From the NCBI GenBank assembly GCA_026214975.1, contig JAOBSW010000080.1, forward strand, positions 1 to 64,000: a DNA stretch of 64,000 nt, read 5' to 3'. This document shows, piece by piece, positions 1 through 12,119 of this stretch. Both the position numbers and the translations under genes were made by a program. This DNA comes from Gentiana macrophylla (Eukaryota; Streptophyta; Magnoliopsida; Gentianales; Gentianaceae). Position 1 is the first letter of the stretch. Every line of letters starts with the position of its first letter. The notes under the pieces were generated by a model. The model did not search any database and was not told where the DNA came from. It saw nothing but the letters and a program-made list of their open reading frames with translations.

Positions 1-780
1 GGTGGATTATTTTACTAAATGGGTCGAGGCTAAGGCCTTGGTAAAAACCAATACCAGGGACATAACATACTTTTTGCTCGATCAAATATGGACAAGATTT
101 GGTGTTCCAAGAGTGATGGTTTCCGATCACGGACCTCAATTCGAGAGACGAATTCGGACAGATTCTCGTGAAGAGAACAATGTTAAACATTGGCAATCAT
201 CCGTGTGCTACCCGCGAGAAATGGGCAAGCGAAAATGCCAACAAACAGTCTAAGTGTGTTAAAGAAGAGCCTGGGTGAGAAGGCAAAGCCATCGGCCGGA
301 TCACCTTCCAGCGGCTCTATGGGCACTCAGGACGTCGCGAAAAATCACAATGAGGGAAACTCCTTTCGCTTTAACATATGGGTCTGAGGCTATGGCACCC
401 GTGGAAATGGCCTTACCAAGTCCCAGTCGTTTTTTACAAATGAGGTCAATAACCCCGGTAGCGCGTAAACTCGAGCTCGATCTAATAGAGAGAGCGGGCA
501 TCCAGGCATCTGATTAAATGCGGTCAACTATAAACAAAGCGGCAAAGCGTCATCACGACAAAGCGTATTCGCAATCATCACTTCGCCGTCGGGGATTACG
601 TTCTACAAAAAAGACAAGCCACGGGCCACGAAGCGAAAAAAGGAAAGCTATCGGAAAACTGGGAGGGCCTCACGGATTTCGTGAGTTATCAAAAAGGGAC
701 GTACATGCTAAGTGACAAGGAGGGCGCTTGAGTATAATAGGCCATGGCATGCAGACAATCTGAAAAAATACTATATGTAA
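1..780 (+). pseudogene. Ty3/gypsy integrase C-terminal remnant
   Basis: This is the end of a retrotransposon polyprotein: the integrase core and its C-terminal tail. The segment DYFTKWVEA near base 5 carries the first acidic position of the DDE core. GVPRVMVSDHGPQF carries the second. The usual NGQ-x-E box is reduced to a scrambled stretch near base 205, so the third catalytic residue is lost. A second frame (275-517) contains LWALRTSRKITMRETPFALTYGSEA, a typical gypsy integrase tail, shown here only to locate it. A third frame ends in PWHADNLKKYYM and a TAA at 778-780, the expected end of Tat-type pol. At least three frameshifts separate the pieces. The upstream part of the element lies outside the window. 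Confidence 0.85.
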
Positions 781-848
781 CGAGCCAATTCAAATAAAGC
801 TGTTCTTCCAAATTGTATTTACATTCTTGTCTTTTTCGTCGTCATCAC

Positions 849-879
<31 letters not shown>

Positions 880-1180
880 ACGATGAGAAGTTTTTTCAAA
901 CATATCGATCAAGCCTGGACAAACTTCCATCAACTGCCAGGATGGTTATCTTCCTCCGATCCCTGTTTGGAGGGTCCAAAACGGCATCATGCCTGCAAAG
1001 GGCTCCACCGAATAAGTTTTTTCAAACATATCGGTCGAGTGTATGGAAGGGGACCCTGGCGCCACTACATAATTTGGATATCAGCGATGCGAAAGGCATG
1101 CGGCGACCAGTACCACGGCGACCTTGAACCGCCGAGCACGCATATCTTAGTGCCTCGCGATGGATCAACACTCCCCAGTC
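781..1180 (+). other. 3' untranslated part of the gypsy element
   Basis: No gene is visible. The stretch holds a 29-base A tract at 849-877 and a direct repeat of aagttttttcaaacatatcg at 888 and 1014. It lies between the end of pol and the antisense remnants, where Tat-type elements keep a long 3' region. Confidence 0.5.
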
Positions 1181-1472
1181 TATATCCACTCGATGGTCGC
1201 GAATGGCATGCAGAAGGAGCGCGCCGCTCTCACTAACAACATCGCGATCGGCAAAGTGATAAGAGCGCGGGAATTTATAAACTTCTTCCACTCACGGTCG
1301 CTGCGAGAGAGGTCGGACGCAATCACTCCCAAAGACCAAACCCGCTGATTCTCGGGGAACAGCTCGCACATTGCAATGCCCAGACGAATCTGCCTATTTT
1401 CCTCATCCATGAGGTCCCAGCACGATCTCATAATGGGAGGAGGGATTTATGGCGGGTATGTTAAAAACTTGG

Positions 1473-1880
1473 TTAATTCTCTCGGAGTAAAGATAACGGG
1501 AACACCCGGAGAGAAATGCTGCCACCGCTTCCCGCGGAGGCTACATCGGACAACGCGGAGTAAAATTCCCGTATCATGGTAACATTAACCGCGCTCCCGG
1601 AGGCTCGGCAATAAATTCCCACCACCCGAAAGCGAACGCGCAGCATGGAGCCGTCTTCTATTCGTTGTTCATGTAAGCCCCTCTCCCTCATAATATCACG
1701 CCACTCGAAAAAATCCCAGAAATAATCCTTGGCTACGGGGGAAGCAGTGGTGAAGAAAGGGGAAACATCCCGGATGGGACGAGCTTTGAATATCCGAACT
1801 GGCCGCTTTCCCTGGATGAGACATAGAGTTTGGAGGATACACAGTGAAGAGGATAATGAACGATTGAGGGAAGAAAGCAA
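1473..1880 (-). pseudogene. Antisense ORF remnant of Tat-type element
   Basis: A 135-codon minus-strand frame includes DYFWDFFEWRDIMRERGLHEQ and later REFYSALSDVASAGSGGSISL. The EFYxxL stretch resembles the plant retrotransposon-associated proteins that carry an EFYAN motif. Antisense ORFs between pol and the 3' LTR are an established trait of the Tat lineage of Ty3/gypsy elements, and this piece lies 0.7 kb past the pol stop on the opposite strand. The reading frame is broken on both sides: coding-like fragments continue down to about 1020 and up to about 1950. Family assignment rests on motif recall only. Confidence 0.5.
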
Positions 1881-1950
1881 AATTCAGTATGAGGCAAGAG
1901 GTAAAGTGAGTTCCAGAATAACCCCCTTTTTATACTAGAGAAGGGTATGA

Positions 1951-2480
1951 TCAACGGTTGGGATTAAGCTGGATCTAGGGCGGATATGCAAAGCGACCGA
2001 AGACCAAGGCAACAGGCGCGGACCATAAAGAGACCGAAATTTATGGCTCTGATTTACAACCGACACCTAGTCATTGGGGTCATAACTCTGCGTTAATGAC
2101 ACGGTCAAAGGTCGCTTTAATGAGGCTCTATCTTCGACAAAAGCACTCTCAATGAGGGCCGAAACTTTGGAAAATTAGCGTCGCGTAGCGACTATGGTTA
2201 GAACAAGACGACGACGTTTTCAGACGGATCGGCGTCGCCAAATTATTAAGCGACTTCGCATACGAATCAAGAGGGGCGACCTGAGAGAACAAAATAACTT
2301 TGTCAATGACCTCGCGAAAGGCCGCCAAATCGAATCGACAAGAAAAGCCAAGTTGTATAAATTGGAAAAATGCAGAAAATAATTTGTCAAGCTATTACAA
2401 ATCAAGATTCAGTAAAATCACAAAGTAAATAGTCAAAGTTAAATCAAATTTTCAAGGAGCTCGCAGAAAAGTCCAAGAAA
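1951..2480. other. Non-coding spacer in the gypsy element
   Basis: Short arginine-rich frames are present but have no recognisable domain. I see no gene here. Confidence 0.4.
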
Positions 2481-2481
2481 T

Positions 2482-5400
2482 CTAGAGAGCACGCGGAGTA
2501 GCGGGAGTCTTTGATAAACTCGCCGCCTTGCTCGGAGGGCGCGGCTTCTTCAACGTCTCAAAATTCACAGGATTGACAGAGCGAGGATCCCAAACAGGCT
2601 CGCCACGTTTAAGTATTCGATCAATCGAATCGAGGTAATGAGCTCGCTTGCATGGGGATTTCGGGTGAAAGGCCACTAAATTGGGATGACCTTGACGCGT
2701 GTTCACCCACCGCACCATATCCTCCGAGTGATGTGCCCCCCTGCCTCGATCGGCCCAGATATGACGTGAGCTAGGTGACTAACGCCTGGTCAAAGCTATT
2801 CTCCATCAGTCGAAGAAGTCATCCGAATTCTTATAAGGCGGCGACGGCCCCAGACTTGGCCTCTCGAGCGACCTCGGCCGTTTTCTTCGCGACTTCCTCC
2901 ATGGCTTTCTCGGCGAGTCTCTTTGGCGGCCGTCTCGCCAAAGCAAGCTTAACCTCAACGCGGCGATCTCCTCCTGCGCCCCGCATAATCCTTTGTCGAG
3001 ATGCAACTTTCTCATTGACCTCAAAGATCCAATCTAGAGTGCTCCTCCATGATTGCCTTCATCTTCTCCATCTCGCCGACCGCATGTTTAGCTTTCTTTT
3101 GGCGGTAACCCTCGCCTTATCGATTTGCTCCCGGTGCGTCGTCACTTTCCTCACCTCTGCATCGCGCCTCTCAGTGACCTCAAGTACCTGTTTAAGCGAG
3201 CACCGGTGTGGAAAACAGGATGATTAGCAAAAAAAAAAAAAAAAAAAAAAAAAAATAAAGTCTTACGGAGAAAGCTGCAATCCTAAAGCGGCGCTCAAAT
3301 CTCTCGATTTCAACAATCTCATCTTGAGGCGGAGAGTCGTCTTGAGCCGCAAAGCGGGCTAATATGCCCCGGCCAATCTCCACTTGAACATGATCAGGAT
3401 AACCGAGAGGGATCGGCCCAAGAGGAATCACGTCAGCAATTGCTTCACCAACCCGGCGAGCTTTGGATAGGTCAAGATCCTGGGTAAAGCTCGGATCCAA
3501 CCACAGGGCCTCTTTCCCAGAGTAACCTCGGGGCAAAGTCCTTTGCGGCGGCGTCTCAGCAGGTGCGCTCTTCTCCACGGGAGTTTCAAACTCTTCAAGA
3601 TGCGCCGGGCTGGGAGCGGACCGTTTGGGTGGGCGATCATCCTTCGCTTCTCTGTTTGAGGTCGCCAGGCCATGCGACTCTTTAGTAGGGATGAGTCTTT
3701 TTGAGGCACCGACCGGCTGGGCCGCAACAACGGGCAGAGGAAGTCGCAACAAGCGGCGGAAGAGGTCGCGACTTCCGGGATATGTGTCTCTTCGACAATC
3801 GAGGCGCTTACTGATTCGGGGCACCATCCCCAGAGCTTTCTTCAAAGCCTCGTCGAGCAATCGGCGCTTTATCCGCCTCCGCATTAAGCTTGTTTGGTGA
3901 GCCTGCGAGCATTTGGATCCATGCCTACAAAAGAGAGCGGCTTAGAACCAGGAAAACAAAATGAGCATTTACAAATAAATACAAGTGGACAAAGAAAGTT
4001 ACAAAGCGGCCTAAGTATAGGATCGCCCCACATTCGGACACTCGGAAGGAAACATTTGTTGATATGACAACCCCAATCCAGTCCGGATCACAGCTCTGGA
4101 CCCATTTGTACCATGGGCACGGCATTCCCTCCGCCCACCAGGCCCGCCATGCACACAAAGGCTCGGCTAGATCAAGAAGATCAACCCAGCAACGCGTTTC
4201 TCCGAGATGGCGCCGCCCGTCCGGATCGAATCGCGTCATCGGCCCCTTTACGTGGCGCCGCTCACTCACGGGGTCAAAGAGTACAAGCGTGATTTGACTC
4301 ACGAACTCTGCCTGCAGAAAAGGCCACCTACGCCCGACTCAACTTTCGGCACCACTTTGCCCCTATTTGTGAAACTTATTGGGAAGCGAGAATAGTAGGC
4401 GAGTGAGTCTGCGACCTCGAGAGAAATTTGTCCGGGAATAGGCGTCCCACGAAGGAATAAAATTGCCCCAATAAGGTCAACGTCGGCTCGATCTTGAGGA
4501 TCCGACCACATGCGATGAAGGCCATCAAGCTGGATGATAGCCCCGACGGCAAAATCGGAGGAGAAGCGCCTCCATCTCCTTGCAGATCTTCACAAAGAAA
4601 GGATCGAAAGGAGGCCTCGGACCCGCACACAAATGATGGAAATGGAGGATAAGGTGTCCTCGGATCGACGCAGCGCATACATAATCCTTATGGTCCCGAG
4701 TTTAAATTTATCGGACTCCTTCCCATAATCGAAGAAAGAAAACCGATACACGCCGGTGTCGATTCGAATATGCGATTAATTGTCCCATTGAGATCGCCGC
4801 TCTTGCACGATCGGGACCATTTCTTGTCCACATCCTTCTCAAACGCCGCCCACGATCGCAAACTCTCGATAGCCGGGATTATTAGGGCGAGAACTCTTGG
4901 TGAGGAATCGCCGCGCGGCCTCACCAACTCGTCATGGTTTGACTCGCGATTTTCTTTTTCTTACCGCTTTTCGCGCAGCATCCGAGATATCTTTCCGGGG
5001 CAACTCCGCATTTTCGTCCTCATCTGGACCCCATTAACTTTCATGAACCGCGGCGCCCCGAACATAAGCCTCGTCATGGTCGAGAGCGCCGCTAGTGCTC
5101 GGGACCGCGATTTGTCCTTCATTCGGGAAAGCGATTTCTTCGCCCCCACGAGTGCCGGAGACTTTTGAGCCCGCGCTTCTCCTTAAGGCTCACTCGGCGC
5201 GGCGGATCTCGGGCGAGATGAAGGCCTCCAACTCAAAAGCGGTCGACGTCCATATGAGCGACCTCATCGGCCGTAATCTCGCCAATATCGCGCGACTACT
5301 TTCCACCTCAACCTCGTCCAACAGATCGCTAATCGAGGCGTGGATAGTGCGGGGTCATCTCAAGATAATCGTAAATCTCCCTTTCCGTAGAGTCGCCGCG

Positions 5401-5545
5401 AATAGTCATTCCCGACATCCTGCAAAAACAAGGGAGGAAAAGGTGGAGCTTTCGGACTGGTATAATAATAAATTAACCTGGAAGGTGATCGCACCCACTT
5501 CAATACCGCCTCCTCCGTTTTACAAGAGATCGCAAATAAAACCAC
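2482..5545 (-). pseudogene. Multiply frameshifted antisense protein, gypsy-type transposon family
   Basis: Minus-strand fragments across 3 kb look like parts of one long protein. Near 4376-4678 the segment MAFIACGRILKIEPTLTLLGQFYSF resembles the putative gypsy-type transposon family common in plant element internal regions (residue order of size, aromatic and FY positions fits). At 3925-4302 a tryptophan-rich stretch follows (CWVDLL, WRAWWAEG, WYKWVQS). A basic and proline-rich region with possible coiled coil occupies 3884-3192, broken by an A tract at 3229-3255. The last piece, 2718-2482, ends near PRPPSKAASLSKTP. No frame is open for more than 230 codons. I infer that it is the antisense ORF of the Tat-type element; a separate nested element is possible. 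Confidence 0.45.
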
Positions 5546-6160
5546 GAGAGGATGGCGGGAGCGGGTGAAACCCCAACTTTCCCAGAAAGCTATAATCTCT
5601 CAGGAAAAATCCCGTTTTTAATCAAAAACAAGGCAATGTTGCATTTCCGTTGCAAAAAGAATGACAAAATTGATGTGTATGGAAAAACAAGGCGAGGATG
5701 GATGAATAAACAAGTTAACAAGAAGGATTTCTTACGATTTCTTTGAGAAAGATTGGAAAACCGCTAAAAGCGGGAAATACTCAAAGAGGTGGCGGAATCT
5801 TCAAAAGAGAACGCGTGAAATCCTAGAACCACCGCAGAACGCCATTGAACCTTCAAAGCTCGCCAAAAACTTGAGAATTCTAAGAACAACAAACAACGGA
5901 GAAAATAAGAAACACTAAAAGTGTGAAGGGTGAGAAGCGAAAGCTTTATATAGGCAAAGGGCCACGATCGAACGGTTGGGAGCGCTTCATCCAACGGTTG
6001 AGATTAGAGGCGGCGATCGTCGGTTTGGAAATCTGAAAAGCGTCCCATCAATACCCACATACAACTACCAGAGCGATTCTTTAAAGCGGCAAACATCACT
6101 CCATGAAAAAAGACTGGAGGTCGACGTCGGCGCGATTGATGGCCTCGCCGCAAAAAAGCA
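5546..6160. other. Spacer before the minisatellite
   Basis: No gene is supported. On minus, ctttatata near 5945 could be a TATA box for the antisense coding region, since it lies upstream of 5545 in that orientation. Confidence 0.3.
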
Positions 6161-6793
6161 GACCAGAGTTGCTTTGAGGTCGCTTGCTTTGAAAGCACGG
6201 CCCCAGAGAACAAGTCGCATCAGACGACAAGGTCGCAAAACAGACCAGAGTTGCTTTGAGGTCGCTTGCTTTGAAAGCACGCCCCAGAGAACAAGTCGCA
6301 TCAGACGACAAGGTCGCAAAAGCAGACCCAGAGTTGCTTTGAGGTCGCTTGCTTTGAAAGCACGGCCCCAGAGAACAAGTCGCATCAGGCGACAAGGTCG
6401 CAAAAGCAGACTCCAGAGTTGCTTTGAGGTCGCTTGCTTTGAAAGCACGGCCCTTAGAGAACAAGTCGCATCAGGCGACAAGGTCGCAAAAGCAGCACTC
6501 CGAGTTGCTTTGAGGTCGCTTGCTTTGAAAGCACGGCCCAGAGAACAAGTCGCATCGACGCGACAAGGTCGCAAAAGCAGACCAGAGTTGCTTTGAGGTC
6601 GCTTGCTTTGAAAGCACGGCCCTTAGAGAACAAGTCGCATCAGGCGACAAGGTCGCAAAAGCAGACCGAGTTGCTTTGAGGTCGCTTGCTTTGAAAGCAC
6701 GGCCGCCCAGAGAACAAGTCGCATCGCAGGCGACAAGGTCGCAAAAAGCAGACCAGAGTTGCTTTGAGGTCGCTTGCTTTGAAAGCACGGCCC
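6161..6793 (+). repeat. Minisatellite, about 8 copies of an 82-87 bp unit
   Basis: Units begin with variants of gaccagagttgctttgagg at 6161, 6243, 6325, 6409, 6494, 6580, 6664 and 6751, giving periods of 82, 82, 84, 85, 86, 84 and 87. Each unit holds the same order: gaggtcgcttgctttgaaag, then a gagaacaagtcgcatc block, then gacaaggtcgcaaaagcag. Length changes are small indels at fixed spots. Open frames through it on both strands are only a by-product of repetition. Tandem repeats in the 3' region are typical of Tat/Ogre-type retrotransposons, which fits the neighbours. Confidence 0.9.
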
Positions 6794-7112
6794 GATAATT
6801 ACTCCATCCTTCATATCCCAGGGAATGTCATTAAAGCACGGAGTAGGGGCCATTGATGGGTATAAATAATTCCACCACCTCAACAAGTAGGAATCACCAT
6901 CGCTGGCCACCTCCGGGATGACAAGAGAGATCGCAAAAGCAAAAGGCGGCCACTTTGTGTTTCACCTCTTGCGCGACCACAACACTGCGGTCCCAGGCAA
7001 GTAGCGAGATCCCGTGAATCTCCTTGAGGCGGAGTCAAGAGGGTCGCCAGAGAGGGCTTGCTCCTTGCGACCTCGAGAGAGATGGCGCCGATTGATCCAG
7101 ATCTTTTCCCCA
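6794..7112. other. Non-coding end of the gypsy remnant
   Basis: Contains no gene. It runs from the last minisatellite unit to the start of an LTR-like sequence at 7114 and shares the tcgcaa-rich texture of the region before it. Confidence 0.4.
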
Positions 7113-7113
7113 C

Positions 7114-7384
7114 TTGTAACTTAGATATTTCGTCTTGCTTAGTATCTAAGTAAGACCTAGCTATTAGTAGAATATCTAAGAGGTTGCTTATTCCCTAAGT
7201 TATCCACCTCTATAAAAGGGGTGGTCATTGTAAACCAAATATATAGGAAACACACTACATTTGCAAGCAAAAGCTCTCTCCATTTTAGTTCTCTCCTCAC
7301 CACCACCCACCGGAGCAACACTACACCTTAAATACAGCCAGATATCCACCCCCCAAACACCGCAAGGACACCCGTGAGGATTTA
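7114..7384 (+). promoter_or_regulatory. LTR-like promoter segment, copia type
   Basis: The segment starts with TGTAACTTAG and has a clear TATA box (tataaaag, 7211-7218) followed by a CT-rich leader, as in a short copia 5' LTR. It has no visible similarity to the 3' LTR at 10884-11395, and no tRNA-Met primer site lies between it and the Gag zinc knuckle. It may be a foreign LTR joined to a 5'-truncated copia body. Confidence 0.5.
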
Positions 7385-10300
7385 GACATCTTCAAGAAGG
7401 TACAAAAGGAAGGAAAGTACAATGCTTCTTTTGTGGTTATAATGGACACACAGTGGATAATTGTTACATAAAGATTGGGTATCCTCCTAACTGGAAGAGT
7501 AGAAAGAAGGTTAATCTGGTTGAAGGTGAAAGAAGCACCAAAACAGAGGATCTCAAGAGTTCAAATTCAGGGCTCAACCTCACTTCCCAACAGCTTCAAA
7601 GATTGACCAAGTTACTGGACAAAATGAGTTTTGAAGACAAGACTGAACACAATGTCAATCAAGCTAGTGTTCTATCAGCAAAGTTCAATCAGATGGATCA
7701 AGAAATGCAAGGTGAGAGTCTAGACACTTGGATACTAGATTCAGGGGCAACAGATCATGTAACTCACTCAGTTGATTACTTTGAAAAGGTCAGAAAGTGT
7801 CAGGGGTCACAGTCACTTTACCAAATGGAAATTCTGTCAGTGTTTCACACATAGGAACAGTGAGATTAAGTGCTAAACTAGTGTTACAAGAAGTTTTGTG
7901 TGTGCCAAGTTTTCATTACAACTTAATATCATTAGGGAAACTCACTTCTGATGGAATAATTTGTGCAGTTTTCTCTAATGAATTGTGTTGTGTACAGGAG
8001 GAGAAAACTGGGCAGAGGATTGGTATAGCTAAAAAGAAAGCTGGCCTTTACTACATGGAATGCACCAAAAGGAATAAATCAGAGGAGAAGATCCATAAGG
8101 CAGTTTGTAATAGTTCAGTTTTTCATATGTCCCCAAATAAAGACCTCTTATGGCACATGAGGTTAGGACATATGTCTCATCAAAGGATGAGTGCAATAAA
8201 GAAGCAGTTTGATGAAGTATCTTTACCGGAAAGTATATGTTATATTTGTCCCCAAGCAAAAATGAAAAGATTACCTTTTCCTTTAAGTAATACTATAGTT
8301 GATGCATGCTTTAATCTGGTTCACATGGATTTGTGGGGTCCTTACAGACATTCCACAGTCCATGGACAAAGTTATTTTGTAACTGTATGAGTTTAGTCGA
8401 TTTACTTGGGTGTTTCTTTTAAAGTCTAAGGCAGAGGTGAGACCCTTAATACAAGGTTTTTGTACCTATGTTTGTACTCAATTCACAACCAAAATCAAGG
8501 TGCTCAGAACAGACAATGGAGCTGAATTCAGATGGCCAGAGTTCTACACAGAACAAGGTATAGTGCATCAGGAGAGCTGTGTTTCCCCTCCTCAACAAAA
8601 TGGAGTTGTCGAGAGGAAACATCAGCACATCCTCAACATAGCTAGAGCTTTGAAACTTCAAGCTAACCTGTCTATTATCTACTGGGGTTATTGCATTTTA
8701 CATGCTGTTAGAATAATCAATCTGACACCAACACCTCTCCTTGGAGACTCTAAACCTTATGAAAAATTACATAACAGCAGTCCAGAGTAAAAACATCTAA
8801 AAGTGTTTGGGTGCTTAGTATTTACTTCTACATTGACTAGGGACCGTAGCAAGTTTGATCCTAGAGCAAGAGTTTGCATTAATCTAGGTGTATCTGATAC
8901 AACAAAAGGGTACTTTTTACTTGAGTTGCTTACTAGAGACATTTTTTTGTCAAGAGATACTGTTTTTCATGAATTAACTTTTCCTTTTCCTGATAAGAAT
9001 TCATATACTGACAAGACTGATGCAGTGTCCTTGCCTGTTTTACATGAGTTCACTGATGCAGACATAGAAGAATATGACAGAGCTGAGCCCACCAATACTG
9101 AAGATCAAACCTCTACTTCTCCACATGCTGATTCAACTCAACAACAACCCTCCTCCTCTGTTATTCCACCAGTACACAGACCAAGTCGCACCAGAAGACC
9201 TCCATCACAGTTACAAGAATTTGTATGTGCTCAAGCTCAAAAACATACATCACCTCATACTCTGGATGAAGTCCTTGCTTGCACACAATTATCAGCTTCT
9301 TACTCATCCTTCATAGCAACACTTGATAAAGTTCAAGAACCTCAAACTTACAACCATGCTGTTTTGTCCCCTGCCTGGCAAGAGGTCATGAAGAGAGAAA
9401 TAGAGGCATTAGAAGCCACTAAAACCTGGGAAATAGTGGACTTACCCCCAACCAAAAAGCCCATTGGGTGCAAATGGGTTTACAAGGTAAAATACAACGC
9501 TAATGGGACTGTGGATTGCTACAAGGCACGGTTAGTAGCAAAGGGGTACACCCAAACTCAAGGCATAGATTACGAAGAAAAGTTTTCACCAGTATCCAAG
9601 GTAACTACTATTCGAAGCTTGTTAGCTTTTGCAGTAGCAAAGGGATGGTTTCTACATCAGTTAGACGTCAATAACACATTCCTACACGGGGATTTAAGTG
9701 AAGAAGTCTACATGAGATTGCCACTAGGGTTCAACACAACAGATTCCAAGAAGGTTTGCAGACTTAAAAAATCTATCTATGGCTTAAAGCAGGCCAGCCG
9801 CCAGTGGAATCAGAAACTGACAAGTGCTTTTATGGATCTTGGTTACACACAGCCCCAACATGACCACATCATGTTCATCAAGATCTCTGATGGTAATTGC
9901 TTGATAGCATTAGCATATGTAGATGATGTTGTTCTGGCAGGGAACATCATGATCTTGATTGATGAATTAAAAAGTCACTTGCATCATCTTTTTAAGATAA
10001 AAGACCTTGGAGACCTTAAGTTCTTCTTGGGCCTTGAGATTTCAAGATAAAAAACAGGGATGGTAATTTCTCAGTGCAAATATGCATTGTCTCTTCTTGA
10101 AGAATTCAATATGCTTGATTTCACACCATCAAAAACACCAATGAAATCCAAAACTACTCTCTTTGCTGGGGATTCTGATTTACTGCCAGATAACACTTTA
10201 TACAGAATTCTAGTGGGAAAGTTGCTCTACTTAACAATTACCAGACCAGATCTCAGTTTTGCCACCCAACAACTGAGTCAATTCCTTTCAGCACCAACAA

Positions 10301-10845
10301 TTCATCATTATCATGCTGCACAACAAGTCCTTCGTTACATCAAGTCTGCCCCAAGTAAGGGCCTCTTTTATCCAGCAAGTAACAACCTGACGTTAAAGGC
10401 TTATGCAGATTTAGATTGGGCAACCTGTAAAGACACTAGACGAAGCATCACTGGTTATTGTATGTTCCTTGGGGATGCTCTTGTCTCTTGGAAAACAAAG
10501 AAACAGACTACTGTTTCACGGAGTTCCATGAAGCGAGTCTGTGTCTTTAGCATCGATCATGCGAAATCGAAGTGGCTGTGTTATCTAGCCCATGATATTG
10601 GTTTTTCCTACCCTACTCTTGTTCATTTACATTGTGATAACATTAGTGCCATTAATCTTGCTAAGAACCCAGTTTTCCATGAGCGAACGAAACACATCGA
10701 AATTGATTGCCACGTCATTCGAGAGAAGATTCAAGATGGTCTTGTGAAGCTTGTGCCTGTTCCATCTTTACTTCAGCTTGCCGATATTTTTACAAAACCG
10801 TTAGATAGTCCTCTTTTCTACTCGTTATTAGCATGTTTGAATTGA
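7385..10845 (+). pseudogene. Ty1/copia gag-pol, decayed
   Basis: Domains occur in copia order. A CX2CX4HX4C knuckle (7423-7464) ends gag. Protease follows with DSGATDH (from 7738). The pre-integrase HHCC finger includes LGH and CYIC. Integrase keeps HMDLWGP, RTDNGAEF and NGVVERKHQ, so all three acidic residues are present. Reverse transcriptase (about 9360-10050) has LDVNNTFLHGDL and YVDDV. RNase H (10060-10845) has YADLDWA and LHCDN, but the SRSS motif is followed by MKRV instead of the usual acidic run, so a catalytic glutamate is missing. The body ends with ADIFTKPL. Breaks: a frameshift near 7797, a stop at 8388-8390, a TAA at 8788, and a TAA at 10048. Most of gag is absent. Confidence 0.93.
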
Positions 10846-10875
10846 AAGACATTTATTGCTCCCCAAGTCCATCTT

Positions 10876-10883
10876 GAAGGGGG
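10876..10883 (+). promoter_or_regulatory. Polypurine tract of the copia element
   Basis: gaaggggg lies directly before the TG that opens the 3' LTR, the standard site for plus-strand priming. Confidence 0.8.
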
Positions 10884-11395
10884 TGTTACATATTGTAATA
10901 GTCTGGACTTATGTAGAAGATTGGACATGTTTAACAAGTAGACTGGGCCTGTATAGTTGGGGTTGCCCTACCCTAAATATAAATAGGATTGTGTGTTGAC
11001 TTTTGGTCATAATAACAAAAACCAGATATTTTCCAATTTCTCCTTTCTTCCAAATTCTATCGAGCAAGAACAGAAAACCCTAAGTTTTGTGAAAGTAGAT
11101 TGAATCCACTTTCTTCACAAACACATCTAAAAGTGCGAGAAGGCATAAGATGTGTTGTGTCTTATTACTATGACTTAAAATTTATGATTTTCTTTCTTCA
11201 CGTTTTCTGGAACTAGCTTTCTTCACCTATATTTCTTTCTTGTTTCTCTTTTAGGAAGTCACATTAGCTTTATCGAGAACCTTTCTGTGGAGCGCTTAAA
11301 ATAACGAAGTCAAGATAACTGTATGATTGAGATCGATTTCTTCGTTTCTTGTCAATGCATTGCTTGTTGTTTCTAGTACTTTTATTGGTGTAACA
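10884..11395 (+). repeat. 3' LTR of the copia element
   Basis: The LTR begins TGTTACA directly after the polypurine tract and ends TGTAACA, a perfect 7-bp terminal inverted repeat, giving 512 bp. A TATA-like ctaaatataaatagg lies near 10974. The end at 11395 is inferred from the inverted termini because no second copy exists in the window. Confidence 0.7.
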
Positions 11396-12119
11396 GTCTA
11401 TGTGTCCTTTATTTCCTCAAACATATTCTCTCACATATAATTGTACTAATTAATCGTTTCTACTTTAGTTTGATGTGGTGCACAATTAGTATAGATAATT
11501 TCAAGGGTTGACATGCTTAATGCAAATATCTACTAGCTAGAACTGAGGACTGTCATAGATAAGCTCAGATTTTGGATTCATGTACGTCCGTCCGTATTTG
11601 AGGGAGATTTAATTTTAAAGATCCAACCAGGAAAAAAGGTAAAGTTTTTGAACTTTTCATTCCTTAGAGTTGTTGAGTTATTTGTTGCCTTATGATGCTT
11701 AATTAGGTGATTGATGGAGCTGATTGGTGTGTCGTTAAATCATAAAAAATAAACACCTTCAACCTCTATAACTAGTATAGTGGAAGCAGGGATCGAATCT
11801 TCAGGGAACGGAAGATTATTTATTTTAGAACATAAATATAAAAATCCAATTTGTGGTCTCGATATGTATTTCAATGCAAGTTCTAGAACAATCAATCCAA
11901 GTGCGATACCACTCTAAAGGAAAAAAATATATGAGCGAGTGCGCTCTTTAGGCCAAGTAAACCTCACTTTTTAAGTGGCTTTCGTTAGGACTTAAAGGAT
12001 TTATCACTCAAAAACTCATAAACAAATGTTATAAAGTGAGTGTGCATCAACAAGAGTGTGTGCATACATTGATTGTTAGCCGTTTGATTCTCATTACTGT
12101 TGGAGATAAATGAGGATAA
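11396..12119. other. Non-coding AT-rich region
   Basis: No gene or clear repeat is visible. Confidence 0.4.

Noticed and set aside
6161..6793. Possible CRISPR array
   Set aside because: The units are fully repeated with no unique spacers, and the context is plant nuclear.
5976..6910. Long open frames of up to 206 codons on both strands
   Set aside because: They arise from the repeat unit of the minisatellite and encode only the repeat.
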